A stretch of DNA of 64,000 nt from JARIHC01 sp035546975. GTDB lineage: Bacteria; Patescibacteriota; Saccharimonadia; Saccharimonadales; UBA4665. Location: the NCBI GenBank assembly GCA_035546975.1, contig DASZVS010000013.1, forward strand, positions 1 to 64,000. The letters are read 5' to 3'. Below the pieces are notes generated by a model. The model saw nothing but the letters and a program-made list of their open reading frames with translations. It searched no databases and was not told the DNA's origin. Positions 28,101-34,376 of this stretch are shown in pieces (the first letter of the stretch is position 1; the number at the start of each line of letters is the position of its first letter). A program made the translations under genes and the position numbers.

Positions 28101-31100
28101 GTTAGTCGCTGGAGTACCGCCAATAGTGACGTTGGACTGATCCGATCCGGGGGCAATAGTATCCCAGTTGGTTGTCCACGCAGGATTGTAGACATTTGGG
28201 CTGCCGTGCATAAGAGCCGTTGAATATATGGCTGACGATCCGGTAGCGCCAAACAGATACAGCGTATTGTCGATAGCGAGAGCCTGGGAACCGCTCAGTG
28301 AAGCCGGCAGGGTTTTGCCAGTATTGGTCCAGGTGGTGGGGTCAGAAGTATTGGCGGAGTAAATGGCGTTGGAGTTACCTCCCAGCAGATACAGCGTGTT
28401 ACCTATAGCGTACAACTGAGAGTACGTTATGTTTCCCGGCAGGGTTTTGCCAGTATTGGTCCAGGTGGTGGGGCTTGAGATGGGGGCGGAGTAGATTGTC
28501 TTAGTAGGGCTACCCACTGCGCCGCCTCCATATAAATACAAATTGCTGCCGACTACCGCAAGCTGCGCCCCGCTTATACCGGCGGGCAGCGTCTGGCCGG
28601 TGTCAGTCCAGGTAGTGGGGTCAGAAGTATTGGCGGAGTATATCGTATTTAATGCCGAACCATTGTAGCCGCCAAAGAGATACATCGTATTACCGATAAT
28701 CGCCAACTGCGAGCCTCTCTCTGCTTGGGGTAATGTTTTGCTGGTGTCGGTCCAGGTAGTGGGGTCTGAGACGGGGGCTGAGTATATCGTATTTAATGCC
28801 GAACCATTGTAGCCGCCAAAGAGATACATCGTATTGCCAACTATGGCAAATGACGCGGAACCAAAACTGGCTGGCAATGTTTTGCCGGTGTCGGTCCAGG
28901 TAGTGGGGTCTGAGACGGGGGCTGAGTAAATGGCGTTGGACGCGCCAGTTGGGCTGTCCGAATACCCTCCAAACCGATAGATTTTATCGCCTATAACAGC
29001 GGTCGATGAATAGCCAAACGTGCTTTGCGTAGATTTCCCTGCCACCGTAGACCACGTATTACTGCTAGTGCTTGGGGGAATAAAATCGGAACCGGTAATT
29101 GTAACTGATGTGCCTCCGGATGTCGGACCATGATCAGGAGCGATGCTCGCTGGTGCGGGCGGTGGGTTCATATAGGTAAAGCCTCCTGATAACGTAGCGG
29201 CCTGCCCATCCGGGTTGGTCACGGTAATAGAACTGGAGCCGACATTATTAGCAGGGGTAGTCAATGTAATCGTACTGGAGTTTACCACGGTCACGTTGCT
29301 CGCTGCATTACTACCGAATTTCACAGTTGCGCCCGCCACAAAACCGCTCCCGCTCAGCGTGACCGAATCACCGCCGGTAGTCAGGCCGCTATCCGGGCTA
29401 GCGCCGGTTACTTGAGGCGGTGGCGCGTAGGTAAAGCCGCCCGATGCCGTATCTGATTGACCATCATAATTAGTTACCGTTACATCGGTAGCTCCGATAG
29501 CATGAGCGGGAGTGGTAGCCGTAATTTGCGTGGAGCTGACAAAATTAATATTAGTTGCCGGCAAGCCGGCAAACGTTATGTTGGATTGATCAGCAGACGG
29601 TGGGAGCGTAGGCCAGTTGGTCGTCCAGGGCGGGTTGTAATAGTTTGGCTGCCCCGAGACAATCGGCGTGGAGCGCGTGGTGGTTATGTTATTGCCGGCA
29701 AAAGCATATATTTTATTGTCAATAATGGCCAGTTGCGGGAGAGCGCCGCCGCCATTCAATGTTTTGCCGGTGTCAGTCCAAGTGGTGGGGTCGGAGAGAG
29801 GGGCTGAATACACCTCGTTTCCGAATATATATATCGTGTTGCCGACTACAAAAAGCTGGCTCTGCGCCACTTGCGCCGGCATCAGTTTGCCGGTGTCAGT
29901 CCAGGTGGTGGGGTCGGAAGTATTGGCGGAGTAAATTGTCTTCACAGTGCCGGCGCCCTGGCCGCTGAAGAGATAAATTTTCCCTCCTATCACCGCGAGC
30001 TGGCTGCCGTACAGAGCTGCAGGCAGGGTTTTGCCCGTGTCGGTCCAGGTGGTGGGGTCGGAAGTATTGGCGGAGTAAATAACTTTGGCGGCACCACTAC
30101 CGTTGTATCCGCCAAAAAGATATACCTTACTGCCAATAATTGCCAAGGAAGAAAGACGCAGGCCGCTTCCCGGCAGGGTTTTGCCGGTATTGGTCCAGGT
30201 GGTGGGGTCGGAAACAGGAGCACTGTAAATTGTCTTCAACCCTGAGGGGCTACCACCGCCAAAGAGGTATATCTGGCTGCCAATTACGGCAAGTTGCGCG
30301 CCGTACAACGTCGAGGGTATCGTTTTGCCCGTGTCGGTCCAGGTGGTGGGATCAGAAACAGGAGCACTGTAAATTTTAGCCGAACCATTGCCGCCAAAAA
30401 GATAGATATAGTTACCGATAACCGCCAGATTGGCAGCATACAGGCCGGGCGGCGGCGTACCCCCTTCGTTCGTCCAAGTATTTGTGGTGCTGGTGGGCGG
30501 GGTAAAATTAGTGCCGTTGATAGTAACATTAGTGCCGCCGGCTGCCGGACCGATCGGGGGGTTGACGCTGGTAATATGGGGCGCCGGCAATACATATGTC
30601 AGATCCATCGACAAAGACTGGAATTCAACTTGCTGGGTGCCATTCGATACGAAGAAAGCCCTGACATAGAGATTGCCAGGTGCGAATTGAGTAGCAAAAG
30701 TGCCGATATTAGCATTAACATCGCTGGCCGTATTTGCCTGATTGGCAGTTTGCGCCGCCCACGCTGAACCATTCCACCAATACCACGTCGTGTTATCCGG
30801 GCTGAGCTCATACTCTACCGATCCTTGATTGCCAGCCCCCAACGTATCCGTGAACGAGGTAAGAGAGCTATAATCTATAGGATTAGTGGTTGTGATATAT
30901 GGATTATCGGCTGGATACGTTCCGCTCGTTGATACCAGGCTGTAAGTGCTGCCATCAAACTGGATTTCCGCTGGGTTCGAATTGGTAAAGTCGGAACCGC
31001 TCAACGTTACCTGGCTGTTAACCGCGCGGGCCGAGGGTTTTTTGGTGGGCGTATGATGATGGCTGGCCAGTAAAAAACCTACCGCTACTATGGCAAAAAA

Positions 31101-31166
31101 CGCCACCACTCCGCCGAGCAGCTTGACGTTGTTTGTAGTCGGTTTAAAAAGATTAAGAGATTTCAA
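19155..31166 (-). CDS. Giant 4003-residue surface protein ending in a histidine kinase
   Basis: One frame of 12 kb. Order: short cytoplasmic N-terminus and one membrane helix (about 16-34); a beta domain; TIG/IPT domains, two of which contain six-to-seven-blade kelch insertions (about 233-500 and 709-993); about twenty invasin/filamin-like repeats (about 1260-3230), each with 'VQ.QD..GNP', 'IPAG' and 'YY.D...G' phrases; a low-complexity Pro/Gly/Asn linker (about 3490-3560); a helix near 3570-3590; a DHp segment with 'CAHYLRTPIT' (His3619); two more helices (about 3690-3750); a second DHp-like segment lacking His; and a HATPase_c domain with N box 'SVLNNAVGFS', 'DTGPGF' and 'GMGLDLYL'. This implies a surface stalk, probably adhesive, joined directly to cytoplasmic signalling. 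No receiver gene is adjacent. The gene lies downstream of the TPR gene. Confidence 0.9.
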   Translation of the reverse strand: MKSLNLFKPTTNNVKLLGGVVAFFAIVAVGFLLASHHHTPTKKPSARAVNSQVTLSGSDFTNSNPAEIQFDGSTYSLVSTSGTYPADNPYITTTNPIDYSSLTSFTDTLGAGNQGSVEYELSPDNTTWYWWNGSAWAAQTANQANTASDVNANIGTFATQFAPGNLYVRAFFVSNGTQQVEFQSLSMDLTYVLPAPHITSVNPPIGPAAGGTNVTINGTNFTPPTSTTNTWTNEGGTPPPGLYAANLAVIGNYIYLFGGNGSAKIYSAPVSDPTTWTDTGKTIPSTLYGAQLAVIGSQIYLFGGGSPSGLKTIYSAPVSDPTTWTNTGKTLPGSGLRLSSLAIIGSKVYLFGGYNGSGAAKVIYSANTSDPTTWTDTGKTLPAALYGSQLAVIGGKIYLFSGQGAGTVKTIYSANTSDPTTWTDTGKLMPAQVAQSQLFVVGNTIYIFGNEVYSAPLSDPTTWTDTGKTLNGGGALPQLAIIDNKIYAFAGNNITTTRSTPIVSGQPNYYNPPWTTNWPTLPPSADQSNITFAGLPATNINFVSSTQITATTPAHAIGATDVTVTNYDGQSDTASGGFTYAPPPQVTGASPDSGLTTGGDSVTLSGSGFVAGATVKFGSNAASNVTVVNSSTITLTTPANNVGSSSITVTNPDGQAATLSGGFTYMNPPPAPASIAPDHGPTSGGTSVTITGSDFIPPSTSSNTWSTVAGKSTQSTFGYSSTAVIGDKIYRFGGYSDSPTGASNAIYSAPVSDPTTWTDTGKTLPASFGSASFAIVGNTMYLFGGYNGSALNTIYSAPVSDPTTWTDTSKTLPQAERGSQLAIIGNTMYLFGGYNGSALNTIYSANTSDPTTWTDTGQTLPAGISGAQLAVVGSNLYLYGGGAVGSPTKTIYSAPISSPTTWTNTGKTLPGNITYSQLYAIGNTLYLLGGNSNAIYSANTSDPTTWTNTGKTLPASLSGSQALAIDNTLYLFGATGSSAIYSTALMHGSPNVYNPAWTTNWDTIAPGSDQSNVTIGGTPATNVTFVSSTEITATAPAHAAGAADVTVTNYDGQSAPLGGAYTYIPPPAITGVTPASGGIAGGDSVTITGNDFQNGATVSFGITTVSATYIDAHTLTAITPTHNAGLSDVTVTNPDGQSNTLPGSFTFVPPSPTITSITPSKGAMDGGQSITIKGSNLTYTNSVTLGGALATNVTHVDANTLTATTSSHNPGTVDVTVTDDFNQSATLASGYTYYPHGYIFTTDPLNVAATEPGAITVQAVDANGNPVVSTQDITLSLSTDSSSGFFARDLNEDPATRWSYDSVVLPAGQSQVTFYYKDNLQGTPTVTVTDPNGTAVHQQETIGSRYKFLVTGITDPVQAGIPSSVTVQAVDYAGQPQSDYTGTVHFTSSDGAAILPSDFTFTAGMLGLHTFVNGITMRSAGEWCVTATDTSAASITGSQCNITVTPPPSGSISKLKIITPPQSFSVDGNSSAITVQAQDSDGNPVAVSGDTPIYVYSTSGTGQFSTDGVTGWTGGSPYTVTIPAGTTSTNVYYRDSTVGSPTLTMRDDEGTGPDFGWQNDSQTVTVGVGAPTKLGISGPASTSAGEWTPVTIHVQDSEGNDVTSFRDVPVHLTSDSGTTMFSADSAGTNASTSLDATIPSGSATVTVYVSGTLTGQAILTATDTSPPQYTAYDSGTFTLNVAAGQPYKVAFLPVGGPIRVHAPTQMEAYLQDQYGNTTTADTDTDVTFTTSSSGGTFSNSSNGPWTQSVTATIPAGGSTASVYYQDDTVGTPTVSVASEGLQDDAQDLQVIAGLYNGKLRFSTKPNQFVAGQSQAVTVQLMDDYGNPTTATSNVPITINTSASTGEFSSDGTTWTPGFSGTITSGQSSITAQYRDTKAGTITITALQTGAPATQIEYSPTVVAADAVRYAFLSAPQIIAKNATSGAILVQLQDQYGNQAPAASNFTATVTTSSGSGELSLNGTDGWQTGNIGLPFTAGSSQGIVYYQDPTVGTYQLTASGNGLTSAQQSIRVVEGIVAQLNISGPTTMQAGDAVALDVEAQTSDGLATPVADDTTIDLTGDGEFSLTESPWTPITSLTLHAGESDQTVYYRSTTAGTNSLAAQESPSQGWQPGQLDIAVGPTSFYKYAFTAHPATVPVTETSSNFAVTAEDQYGNVVTLGQDTTAYLYTSAGSGTFASDSSGQQTVTSVDIPAGASTAEFYYKDTALGNRTITASDKTPLDNPDQDIVNATAAIDVVGQKASQVNFTTSPRTITAGDMSDAITIQLQKSDGSPAIQDHDVTLNLDNFSGTSALTFYATPDSASTPITTVTVPAGSSTATFYASATKAGNQTVHVYDFNYEDVGLIQASQTLTIKAAAPQSLVFITPEQTIHSNQDSDQMEVELRDAYNNKTAAATDTQIQLSSTCGTGSFSLTAGGSWTPITQVTLPANTSDLYFYYRDTGTGTCALTVSGTNLTSASQNITVIYSAATQLSFTTLPQTIVAGQTSDTITVSAKDVYGNIAPVDTNTRVYFSSTAASGTFSNSSVVIPAGQSSVSVTYQDTAAGSPTLWARDQPGTTDTGLTDASQGITITRGSPTSLAITPGTFMVKAGQLSQLTVHLQNQYGAPYAADGDVTVALSSTDPSGSFKDTNDVNAPDITQIVIPAGSDNATFYYRQTAAGSATITAADNDHALASGTATANISAGSFSGLQFITPPQTLEANQPGTMTVQAVDSLGNAVRFGDVPVRIYLYSTSGAAHFSSQPDFSDDITSLVVPGSATTATFYYKDTTTGTPTVTVSDRTPLDDPDQGITNGVQTETIITGAPAALKLDVGDGQLERGGTIGPLSAILTNAYGYEVKAGADQPVYMSSSSATAQFADAPTGPWQSTENITIPSGQSRASFYYRDDSTLGTATLTASDVSAPPESPDAGLANGQADVTVVAGDFAQLGFTTTPQTITAEHPSSVMTVQALNRYGKPTAPTADTTLFLRSTGANGEFAAGTGSSWGISTIQMLAGQSTVSFYYRDKDDGTPTLTVSNSLSTDPNSNVIKTSQQETIERQVLDHFLVTNISDPQTQGNPSSVVVAAVDADNFVVEWYSGTVTFDASDGNAVLPPSYTFQPATDKGIHTFTNKVAFKSPGEKTVTATDTTNHITGQQTDITVLGNTAGPIAKLAFTAPPPPITPVKNQASDIITLQLEDSSGSPSNAGSGGFPVHLTSESSGGEFALSPTGPWQSVADFTVPEGLNYLNLYYRDSQPGSTQITAADWIGGVDNPSIANATLAVAVQSFGINTTKTIQSRDASGLLVTNSLLFAYDDQGDISGRASFDLKAINEQGGNQQPVNWQLVWRDGLNNPLAQKSFTNTTEVSYQPADVTPHPGDNPYSLNTTATADNGETETDRSTVPVSPWQAQISAPASFRSGSLLKLNVQTLQEGVAADPAVGNVELLDSSLHEVNNATASLANAKKTATGHYEAELLPALTAGNTYYALVRLADASGTVLAEDISAPFIAEPASSGSPGTPQQPTGNANPGTPNNSTTPIGVKPSPPNKKNGTGNGLSNGAVPPAGSSAGGWAAFSHSIKRLLSAPATPVVFSNLLFMVLVGIAVLLLWQAYKEFKQARWLLAVLDKERRTAEDKDNFLALCAHYLRTPITIISSSGELLASTLPLAYAPTVQSLSDIAKSLQTKVEQILKATEQNRDIQAIESPDMHGSTFKIYASPIFWMPIILSIVLTILINLAATAIGEQSVRVVVLAEELIVGLAAVVLLYVAARTLAIRRRRRELLAELLQERARLDRAKNEFASATYDALATDLYHLEKLQQMLPANEKVTQMLVNGTERLQTLLDKLQLLSTIDSTQLQTFSFSLTDSINQALAPLSEQITAKRLTMIRNDAPVQLQQDGKLFGRVIASVLNNAVGFSNSDGKIEIAAAQNTGTVTIAVRDTGPGFAINPAELFEAFKRADDALNFNHDGMGLDLYLDRLIMRHLGGTITAQNRQTGGAEVTITLPVQAGSPPQEAGPSSFIRTLGYKPK
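21450..27430 (-). repeat. Invasin/filamin-like protein repeats within the giant gene
   Basis: Roughly twenty imperfect repeats of about 95-105 residues, each coding for a beta-sandwich with the phrases 'VTVQLMDDYGNPTTA', 'STSGTGEFS' and 'IPAGQSSVTVYYRDT.AG.PTITA'. They are diverged at the DNA level, unlike the kelch units. Confidence 0.8.
28190..30480 (-). repeat. Kelch-coding tandem DNA repeats within the giant gene
   Basis: About 150-base units coding for 'IYSAPVSDPTTWTDTGKTLP' followed by 'LAIIGNTMYLFGG' recur in two blocks (about 28190-29060 and 29640-30480), separated by a plain TIG domain. Several units are near identical at DNA level (for instance the stretch ending ...GGTAGTGGGGTCTGAGACGGGGGCTGAGTA in part), so they could recombine or be misassembled. 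Confidence 0.85.
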
Positions 31167-31223
31167 TGGTCTATTACGTATACATTCATGGTTTTATGTT
31201 TATGTAATTCCTGGCAGCTCCCG

Positions 31224-31865
31224 CTATTCCAGGCGGCTGAGATTTTGTTGGATGGTCTTGTCGTTGGGGTTTGTGGCCTGAGCAGTTAGTAATGTTTGTT
31301 TAGCGCTAGCTTTATCGCCTTTCTGCTCGTAAGCGAGCGCCAGCAGCACCTGGAGTTGCGGGTTAGTTGGCAGTTGTCTGAGGGCAGCTTTGTACGTTGC
31401 GATACCGTCATCAATCTTATTGAGGCTATAAATTTGGATGTTCGCCAGATTCGTATACGGGTTTATAAGCTTCGGGTTCAACGCAATCGCTTTCTGGTAC
31501 GCAGTGACCGCCGCATTGAAATTACCCTGGTCACGGTACGTGTTACCAAGGTTGTTTTGGACTGTGGCATCCCTATTATTGAGTGCGGCCGCCTTCTGGT
31601 ATTGTTGTTGCGCCGCTTTAGTGTCACCGGTAGCGTAGAGGGCCACGGCATAGTTCTCCTGGTCTTGGAAATTTTTAGGATTCTTATCAGCCTTTTCCTT
31701 AAGAGACGGCAATTGTTTGCTGTATTGCTGCGCTATCGGATTTGACGACTGCTTGTTATTCTTGTTCGACGTATGTGCAATCGCGAAGATTATGCCCGCG
31801 ACAATTACGACGACCGCAACGCCGCCCACCGCGATTCCGATCCACATTCGGCTAGATACCCTCAT
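31224..31865 (-). CDS. Membrane-anchored tetratricopeptide repeat protein
   Basis: 213 residues. One N-terminal membrane helix (about 8-30), a charged Asn/Lys linker, then about four TPR units from residue 55 onward: 'YAVALYATGDTKAAQQQYQKA', 'NNLGNTYRDQGNFNAAVTAYQKAIALNP' and 'LLALAYEQKGDKASAKQ' fit the 34-residue consensus. TPRs scaffold protein complexes. It ends 57 bases before the giant gene on the same strand and is likely co-transcribed, so it could help assemble or retain that protein (inference). AAGGGGTG precedes ATG; a TATACT-like -10 lies about 35 bases upstream. Confidence 0.88.
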   Translation of the reverse strand: MRVSSRMWIGIAVGGVAVVVIVAGIIFAIAHTSNKNNKQSSNPIAQQYSKQLPSLKEKADKNPKNFQDQENYAVALYATGDTKAAQQQYQKAAALNNRDATVQNNLGNTYRDQGNFNAAVTAYQKAIALNPKLINPYTNLANIQIYSLNKIDDGIATYKAALRQLPTNPQLQVLLALAYEQKGDKASAKQTLLTAQATNPNDKTIQQNLSRLE

Positions 31866-32010
31866 GAGACACCCCTTTTTATCCCTTAGTTGATAAGCTT
31901 AAGTATATCAAAAGCTCCTCTGTTCGAAAATTATCTACATCTGTTCCCAGCCAGCAAAAAAGGCCCGGACGCAATAATGCAGGGCAAGACGATATAATGT
32001 GTTCTGCCTC

Positions 32011-32040
32011 TTTACAAATACCCCCAGGGGGTATTATGAT
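32011..32040 (+). promoter_or_regulatory. Metal-repressor operator inside the csoR-like promoter
   Basis: A perfect 17-base palindrome ATACCCCCAGGGGGTAT (32018-32034), the G-tract type bound by CsoR/RcnR proteins, sits between a -35 TTTACA (32011-32016) and a -10 TATGAT (32035-32040). ATG 32047 follows six bases after the -10, so repressor binding would block a leaderless transcript. A second TATAAT lies at 31993-31998. Confidence 0.8.
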
Positions 32041-32046
32041 AGTCGT

Positions 32047-32331
32047 ATGATCGAAGACATCAAGCGCCGAGCGCTACACCGCAGCAAAATAATCCAAGGC
32101 CAAATGAAAGGCCTCGAAAAAAAGATTGAGAATGATGAATATTGTATGGATATACTGACGCAGAGCTTAGCGCTCCAAAAGTCACTGGCCTCGCTTAATA
32201 AGCTCATTCTGGAAAATCATTTACGAACACATGTCGTCGAAAACATGACGTCTGGCGACGGCCAGAAACAAACCAAAACAATAGAGGAACTACTTAGTCT
32301 TTATGAATTAAACAATATCAGGGGCAAATAG
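32047..32331 (+). CDS. CsoR/RcnR family metal-sensing transcriptional repressor
   Basis: 94 residues. 'RSKIIQGQMKGLEKKIENDEYCMDILTQ' is the all-helical CsoR-family core. The metal-ligand positions read Cys33, His58 and His62 (spacing 25 and 4 as in the family), i.e. C-H-H instead of the C-H-C of copper CsoR; C-H-H with an extra N-terminal ligand is the RcnR (Ni/Co) pattern. So the metal is uncertain. It binds its own palindrome at 32018-32034 in all likelihood. The stop TAG overlaps the next start (GTG), coupling it to the DUF4396 protein. The internal ATG at 32047 is chosen over 31999 because the longer start would place the operator in the coding sequence. Confidence 0.88.
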   Translation: MIEDIKRRALHRSKIIQGQMKGLEKKIENDEYCMDILTQSLALQKSLASLNKLILENHLRTHVVENMTSGDGQKQTKTIEELLSLYELNNIRGK

Positions 32332-32801
32332 TGGAAAGCCGCGGCCACCACCAAAACATATCGTCGAAGCGCATGGCACTCAGCGCCACCATCCACTGCT
32401 TAACTGGCTGCGCAGTCGGCGAAATTATCGGCGTAACAATTGGCACGCATACAGGTATGCAGCCGCACCAGACGGTTATTCTGGCAGCCATTCTATCATT
32501 TGTTTCCGGCTACTCATTCTCAACCTATCCGCTCATCAAGGCCAGGCTGTCGTTTTGGAAGGCCTTGCGGCTGGTTTTTGCCGCCGACACGCTCTCCATC
32601 CTGTCAATGACGATTGCGGACAATTTGCTGATACTTCTAATACCGGGCGCAATGGACAAAAACCTGAGCCATCCTGTGTACTGGATAAGCCGGGTCATCT
32701 CGCTGACGGCTGCGTTTCTGGTAGCATTCCCCGTCAATTCGTATCTGCTACAACACGGCAAAGGCCACGCCCTCACTCACGAATATCACCACGACACATA
32801 G
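32331..32801 (+). CDS. DUF4396 membrane protein
   Basis: 156 residues, GTG start overlapping the repressor stop. Four membrane segments. 'ATIHCLTGCAVGEIIGVTIG' (about 19-38), with His and two Cys next to the membrane, is the signature of DUF4396 proteins, often found beside copper-response genes. The C-terminus is His-rich (HGKGHALTHEYHHDT), suggestive of metal binding. It is likely derepressed by metal with the CsoR-like protein, acting in metal efflux or uptake; the mechanism is unknown. Confidence 0.82.
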   Translation: MESRGHHQNISSKRMALSATIHCLTGCAVGEIIGVTIGTHTGMQPHQTVILAAILSFVSGYSFSTYPLIKARLSFWKALRLVFAADTLSILSMTIADNLLILLIPGAMDKNLSHPVYWISRVISLTAAFLVAFPVNSYLLQHGKGHALTHEYHHDT

Positions 32802-32890
32802 GCTATCACTGCGCCAACCAATATGACTCTAATATGGTATGGCGCTTAGGCCGTGGGGAATTCCCCTTATTAGCCACAAAAACAACGTTA

Positions 32891-32896
32891 TACAAT
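32891..32896 (+). promoter_or_regulatory. Leaderless promoter (-10) of the glutaredoxin-like gene
   Basis: TACAAT ends eight bases before ATG 32905 and supports this start over 32839. Confidence 0.45.
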
Positions 32897-32904
32897 GTAC
32901 GTAT

Positions 32905-33180
32905 ATGGCAAAGATTCCTACGCTGTACGTTTGCCACGCAGACGAAGGCGGCCCTCCGGGCCACCCGTGCGCTCGCGTCCAAAAAGCCCTTAAATCTGCC
33001 GGGATTAAATACAATAAAGTCATAGCCGGACATGGCGCTCCCGTTCCATTTTTGCGAAGAGGGTCGCGCGAAGCATTACGGGCAGCAACCGGCGACACAA
33101 AGCTTCCCGCCCTCAAGCTCGCCGACGGAACGGTTTTATTTCACACCAAAGTGATCTTGTCCTGGGTTAACAAACAGTAG
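32905..33180 (+). CDS. Glutaredoxin / GST N-terminal-like thioredoxin-fold protein
   Basis: 91 residues. A beta strand 'TLYVCH' followed by 'HPCARVQKALKSAGIKYNKVI' and, near the C-terminus, 'LPALKLADGTVLFHTKVI' have the beta-alpha-beta...cis-Pro arrangement of glutaredoxin and GST N-terminal domains. The single conserved Cys lies in HPCARV, making it a monothiol-type protein. Possibly a thiol reductase or Fe-S/glutathione-binding protein; the context of metal genes fits redox stress. TGA-free frame; no operon partner. Confidence 0.6.
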   Translation: MAKIPTLYVCHADEGGPPGHPCARVQKALKSAGIKYNKVIAGHGAPVPFLRRGSREALRAATGDTKLPALKLADGTVLFHTKVILSWVNKQ

Positions 33181-33242
33181 CCCTACATTCAGGGTAACGG
33201 AGACAATTCTAAAGTGTAGACACCCTGCAGTGCCTATTATTA

Positions 33243-33248
33243 TATAAT
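33243..33248 (+). promoter_or_regulatory. Leaderless promoter (-10) of the DUF1801 gene
   Basis: TATAAT ends six bases before ATG 33255. Confidence 0.55.
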
Positions 33249-33254
33249 TTTCCT

Positions 33255-33593
33255 ATGAGTCTTATCGATGATTACGTACAAAAATTTGAGCCGCCAATTC
33301 GAAATGAATTGGAACGCATTCGCTCTATTGCCAAATCGTTACTACCCGATTGCGAGGAAACAATCTCTTATGGAATGCCGACAATAAAATACAGGGACAA
33401 ATCAATAATCGGCTTTGATGCCCATAAAAATCATATCGGTATCTACCCTTTTAGCGGCCATGTTATTTCAGAAATTGAAGAACTAAAAAACTACAAAACA
33501 ACTAAGGGTGCTATCCAAGAAAACCTTGGCCAGCCCCTGCCCGACTCTCTTATCGAGAAAATAATTCGGGAACGTGTACGACAAGCGCTTTAA
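33255..33593 (+). CDS. DUF1801 family protein
   Basis: 112 residues, a complete DUF1801 domain (the YdhG/Fra-like fold). 'IRNELERIRSIAKSLLPDCEETISYGMPTI' and 'IGIYPFSGHV' are the family's conserved blocks, with the C-terminal helix 'LPDSLIEKIIRERV'. Family members include an iron-chaperone-like group, but the role in this organism is unknown. Monocistronic with a leaderless promoter. Confidence 0.88.
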   Translation: MSLIDDYVQKFEPPIRNELERIRSIAKSLLPDCEETISYGMPTIKYRDKSIIGFDAHKNHIGIYPFSGHVISEIEELKNYKTTKGAIQENLGQPLPDSLIEKIIRERVRQAL

Positions 33594-33643
33594 TACCAGC
33601 TGCGGCAAAGTTTCGGCTAATTTGATTTTTATGTTTATTATGC

Positions 33644-33649
33644 CATAAT
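33644..33649 (+). promoter_or_regulatory. Leaderless promoter (-10) of the 33656 gene
   Basis: CATAAT ends six bases before ATG 33656. Confidence 0.45.
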
Positions 33650-33655
33650 TATTAC

Positions 33656-34327
33656 ATGAGTAGACGCGAAGCGAACCCATATGAACACCTAATCGAAGGT
33701 CCTATGGCTTACTCTGTGCCGCACAGGTGGGGCCACTTCTCCGTGACGGAAGCGGCTGACGCAGCATACGATCTGGTGCCGCTCACCCCGAATGTAGTCA
33801 AAGGCGGCATCGACCGCAAAACCTTGGCTCCTAATGCCATCGAAGTAATACTTGTAAGCCCTGATGAAGACCAATTTTGGAGCGCGCCAACAATAGAACG
33901 CTCCGCAGTAGAATCCGACGGCATACATGTATCAGAGCCCTATATTACTGTCTGCAAAGGCATGCAGCTGACATGCAGTTTCGAAAAAACCCGCCAAGAA
34001 ATGCTGGCGGCCGAAATAGAAAGGCAAGCCAGTTTCCACGGCGTAAGCACGGAGGAACTCTCGACTTCTTACGGAACAAAAGACGGCGCGACGGTACCGG
34101 AATATCTTGCGCACATCGCCGGGGCAAAGTTTGTTAATAGCCTCCGGCCGGTACTTCTAGCAGGCTTGGCAGAAGGCCATATGAAAAGAAGTATACTTCC
34201 CCGCTTACTCTCCTGGAGTGCCATCAAGGCTTCCTGCGACACAATACTTATCGCCGAAGATGTATACAACGACCTTAGCCCAGAATATTTTGAGCAGCAG
34301 TTCGGGCCACTTCTCGCCGCTTCATAA
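33656..34327 (+). CDS. Hypothetical protein
   Basis: 223 residues, soluble by composition, no signal peptide. I recognise no family. The N-terminal half is beta-rich ('AIEVILVSPDEDQFWSAPTI', 'ISEPYITVCKG'), the C-terminal half helical ('EKTRQEMLAAEIERQ', 'RPVLLAGLAEGH'). It has its own leaderless promoter and stands alone before the MarR gene. Confidence 0.6.
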   Translation: MSRREANPYEHLIEGPMAYSVPHRWGHFSVTEAADAAYDLVPLTPNVVKGGIDRKTLAPNAIEVILVSPDEDQFWSAPTIERSAVESDGIHVSEPYITVCKGMQLTCSFEKTRQEMLAAEIERQASFHGVSTEELSTSYGTKDGATVPEYLAHIAGAKFVNSLRPVLLAGLAEGHMKRSILPRLLSWSAIKASCDTILIAEDVYNDLSPEYFEQQFGPLLAAS

Positions 34328-34376
34328 CAAACTTGCTAAGTGCTCGGCCGATATCTCTGAGTAAACAGCGGCCGCT

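Noticed and set aside
28190..30480. Repeats as a CRISPR array or transposon
   Set aside because: The repeats are about 150 bases, translate in frame into kelch blades, and have no spacers or inverted ends.
19206..31281. Many plus-strand ORFs of 60-165 residues opposite the giant gene
   Set aside because: They are shadows of one continuous repeat-rich coding frame, with repetitive low-complexity translations and no ribosome-binding sites or leaderless promoters.
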